Assembly (NCBI GenBank): GCA_009760855.2
Contig: WPIO01000011.1
Span: 5,532,501 to 5,596,500, forward strand
Source: Cristatella mucedo
Taxonomy: Eukaryota > Bryozoa > Phylactolaemata > Cristatellidae
Length of the DNA stretch: 64,000 nucleotides
Direction: 5' to 3'
This document shows, piece by piece, positions 61,456 to 64,000 of this stretch. The first letter of the stretch is position 1; each line of letters opens with the position of its first letter. The notes under the pieces were generated by a model that was not told the DNA's origin, did no database searches, and was given only the letters and a program-made list of their open reading frames with translations. A program made the position numbers and the translations under genes.

Positions 61456-62660
61456 TGCAGGCACGGGTAGAGTGGGACCAACTGCTCGGCCGTGCGTTCA
61501 CTTCCCGGCTGGCCCCCCCCCCCATCTCCCCTGTGCGTCGCCACTCCAACATCCAAGGTCAGGCAGCTATAATTACCCGACGGGCACTGAGCTCCTCTGT
61601 GGCGGGCCACTCAGCCGGTGGCAAACCGCAGAGGAGAGCAGCCGTGCCCCGCTTGGAGGCTAAAGCCACCAGACCACTGCTGCAGCCCAAGCTGCCGCAG
61701 CCCGCCGCCAAAGTATCTTACTATAAACTATAAGCAGCACAGAAGGCCACCAACGCTCTTGGCTTACACGTCCGCCCCGAGAAACGTTGCTCCGTCGGCC
61801 AGCTCGACAAGCGCCGCGTCCGGCTGCTTGGCGCTGACATTCTGCCCGACGGCGAGGCAGCTGTATATCCTGCCGAATGCCTGCCGTCGCATGCTGTCAT
61901 GCTGTCGCATGAAGCGGCGCGAAGTCTCGGTCGCCCACGTGCAGCACTATCGACGCAGGCGAGTATAGCCGCTCTACAAACCCGCAGAAGTCCAGGCCCG
62001 CTCCGACGGTGAGCAGGGCGCCGGGCGTGAGCTTCGAGTGCGCCGTAGTTCTGTGGTCACGTACACTCTTTTTTCCCCCGACCACAAGCCTTTACACTAC
62101 AAAGCGGCGGTGCGACTGTGTGGACATTAATGCGCTACGCTCGCTCGGGCAAGCAGGACGCGAAGAGAACTACCGAACTGCCTACCGGCGGAAAATGGAC
62201 TGTCCTTCGCTTGCAGCCTGCCCTGAGCGTGCCTCGAGGCGCGGCGACGAGGCAGACTGCTCAGGGCAGACAAAGACAAGCAGCGTCCACCGGCGGACAG
62301 CAGCCTGAAGAAACGGCGGCGGCCGCGCGTCGCCTCTCGAACCAGGACAGAGGCGAGCTAGTGACGTGTGGCGGCGACGCAGATGGTCGGCCGCCGAATC
62401 GGCAGGTCGTGCAGTCGCCGCAGCGGCCGCGGCAGGCACTGCGCCGCGACCTGCCCGACAATCCAAGCCCGACGACGGTTCAGCCCGTTCCACCGGTACG
62501 AGCCAGCGCTGTCGCAGTCCAGTGTGCGGTGCTTGGTGCTTGACGCGCGGGACGAGCTCGGGCAGCTGTTGGCGCGGCGGCGTAGACGTAGGTGACGCGC
62601 TTCTAAAGCTTCGCCTGCGAGTCGCTTGCGAGCCGCGATATGTCACGGCGCAATGAGCTC
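61456..62660. other. CpG-rich block with unresolved coding potential
   Basis: High GC with many CG dinucleotides. Open frames occur on both strands (for example 61774-62029 plus, ALGLHVRPEKRCSVGQLDK; 61897-62085 minus, LLTVGAGLDFCGFVERLYSP). The plus-strand text faintly resembles the post-catalytic part of a non-LTR RT. Neither strand could be settled. It could equally be a promoter CpG island. Confidence 0.3.
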
Positions 62661-63545
62661 TGAGAATGAACTGCTCGAGTCTCGTACGAATTCAAGTGGA
62701 TCTCTCGTTGGTTCGTAAGGCTTACTAAGGGAGTACGGATCGCCAAGTACGACTTCGAGCTTGACTCGTTCGTAGCACAGTTTTGCAGTCTCGCTTTCAC
62801 ACTTGTGGCAATAAAGCCGCATTTGCCAGCTTCTTAGCTAAAGAGCCCCTAGAACACTCTGCCAGACCGAGAGCCTTCCGGGGTTTCTTTTTGAGATACG
62901 CCTTTTTCCATCTGACACGGACTAGTAAAAGGGATTGCAGTCGACTCCGCGTATAGGAATGCACCCGTGTCGACAAATAACCATCTTTATATGTATATGT
63001 ATATGCGGCGTATTACCACATGCGGAGTGATGCTACCAGTGGGAATCAAATGCGAGACGCAGAACTGCTATTTTACAAGCGGAGTATTCCCACTACGGCA
63101 TTCTTGTAGGCGGAGTTGGCTGTACTGCCAGTGCTGCGCAGGGATCGGATCGTCGGTTGAGTTATGCGAGGCTTGAGACCGCAGTGCGCTTCTTGCAGCT
63201 CTTCTGTGACGTTTTTCTTCACTTCACTGCGGCATGCTGCTCCTCCTCTACCCATCTTTCCTCGTCGATGAAACTGTAGCACTTAAGTAAAACAGCGTCA
63301 ACGCTCGCACGCCCGATCGTAGGATAGATGGCCGAGTAGGAAGCTGGAAAGACGCTCGTCGGCGGCCATCCCATCGCTACCGCAGGCCTTTGCCAACACC
63401 TGAAACTGAAGTTCTGACTGAAAACTGAAGTTCTGACGAACGCCGTATGCGGAAACCGACACAGCAAAGATCGGTTTAAGCTGACCTGTTTGTTGTCTGA
63501 GTGACTGTAGCGCGAATGAACGAACAACGCTCGTTGGGACATTTG
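62661..63545. other. Intergenic, nothing recognised
   Basis: No repeat family member or supported gene seen. Confidence 0.4.
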
Positions 63546-63549
63546 CTAA

Positions 63550-64000
63550 ACGCTTACCGCCTCGGGCTTCTGGGTCTGCCACGCCGGTGGTAGCGTTTGA
63601 TGAGCCGGTGGGTAGTAACCTGTGTATTAGTTATGATCGTGCGTACGTAACTAACATCGCCTCGTTATCGTAGTTCAAATGCATTCCTATATGGTATCGA
63701 TGTTGCCAAGATCCGCGAATTATGCATTAACCAAGGAGAAGCGCCCCGAAGCCGCCGCGCGCTCCAGGGCTGAGATGCCGATCGTTTGACGGGAGCTGCA
63801 AGCTGAGTTCCAGCTCTTGTAATATTCCTAGCATTGTTTCGAACCGCTCAGCGCGTTCTCCCTCAAGCGCTACCGTGAATCTCCCTCAGTGGTCAACAGG
63901 TCTGCTATAGTTCCGGCGGCCCAACTCAACGCTTGTCTTTTGAACCGTAACTCGATGTAAAATGAAGCCCTGTTTATAAGCAACCTTATTTCTGAAAAAG
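63550..64000 (+). mobile_element. LINE 5' region and endonuclease start, copy 2 (cut by window edge)
   Basis: Matches copy 1 at 58640-59175 (aagatccgcgaattatgcat, ggcccaactcaacgcttgtc, ataagcaaccttatttctga). The endonuclease text begins about 63922 and runs off the right edge with at least one stop. Confidence 0.7.

Noticed and set aside
62118-62656. Several overlapping 66-154-residue frames on both strands
   Set aside because: High GC removes stops in all frames. No frame has consistent protein character over the others.

Overview
The window is animal nuclear DNA. Protein-coding sequence is split into short exons with GT-AG introns, one promoter lies in a CpG-rich block, and the space between is packed with degraded LINEs, tRNA-derived SINEs and microsatellites. 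The ALDH7A1 exons are clearly metazoan. I read this as an invertebrate but cannot name the species.

Left third (1-16.5 kb): the 3' half of an antiquitin gene (ALDH7A1, alpha-aminoadipic semialdehyde dehydrogenase) runs on the + strand in ten exons from 808 to the stop at 16345. A polyadenylation signal follows at 16518. The upstream exons lie off the left edge. All exon phases join, and both the catalytic Glu and Cys regions are present. Its introns hold LINE and SINE fragments.

Middle (16.5-28.5 kb): intergenic, mostly decayed copies of two LINE families of the CR1/L2 type. I call them LINE-A (3' end with an ACATT-like tail) and LINE-B (3' end with an ATT tail). Two tRNA-derived SINE families (SINE-1, SINE-2) also occur throughout the window.

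28.5-38.6 kb: a complete five-exon short-chain dehydrogenase/reductase gene of the sniffer/C-factor type (264 codons) on the + strand. It starts in a CpG-rich block. Two minisatellites in this gene sit exactly on splice junctions: one follows the exon 1 donor, and the other ends at the exon 4 acceptor and carries a copy of that exon's first bases.

38.6-48 kb: nested LINEs, SINEs, a possible small nuclear-protein gene near 42 kb, and a non-autonomous hAT element (47262-47653) with matching 8-bp target duplications.

48.2-54.1 kb: an abrupt AT-rich block unlike its surroundings. It carries short, broken protein-coding relics on both strands, including one with tail-fibre-like repeats, a pair of related small ORFs and a possible capsid-like relic. 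This is the best candidate for an undescribed element, probably a decayed virus-like or Polinton-like insertion. I cannot assign it to a family.

54-64 kb: more LINE-B, an intact 174-residue ORF with a C-terminal membrane anchor (55887-56411, minus strand), long CA and CGG repeats, and two LINE 5' regions about 4.9 kb apart. The two genes with recognisable functions are unrelated metabolic enzymes (lysine breakdown; carbonyl reduction). I see no operon-like organisation.
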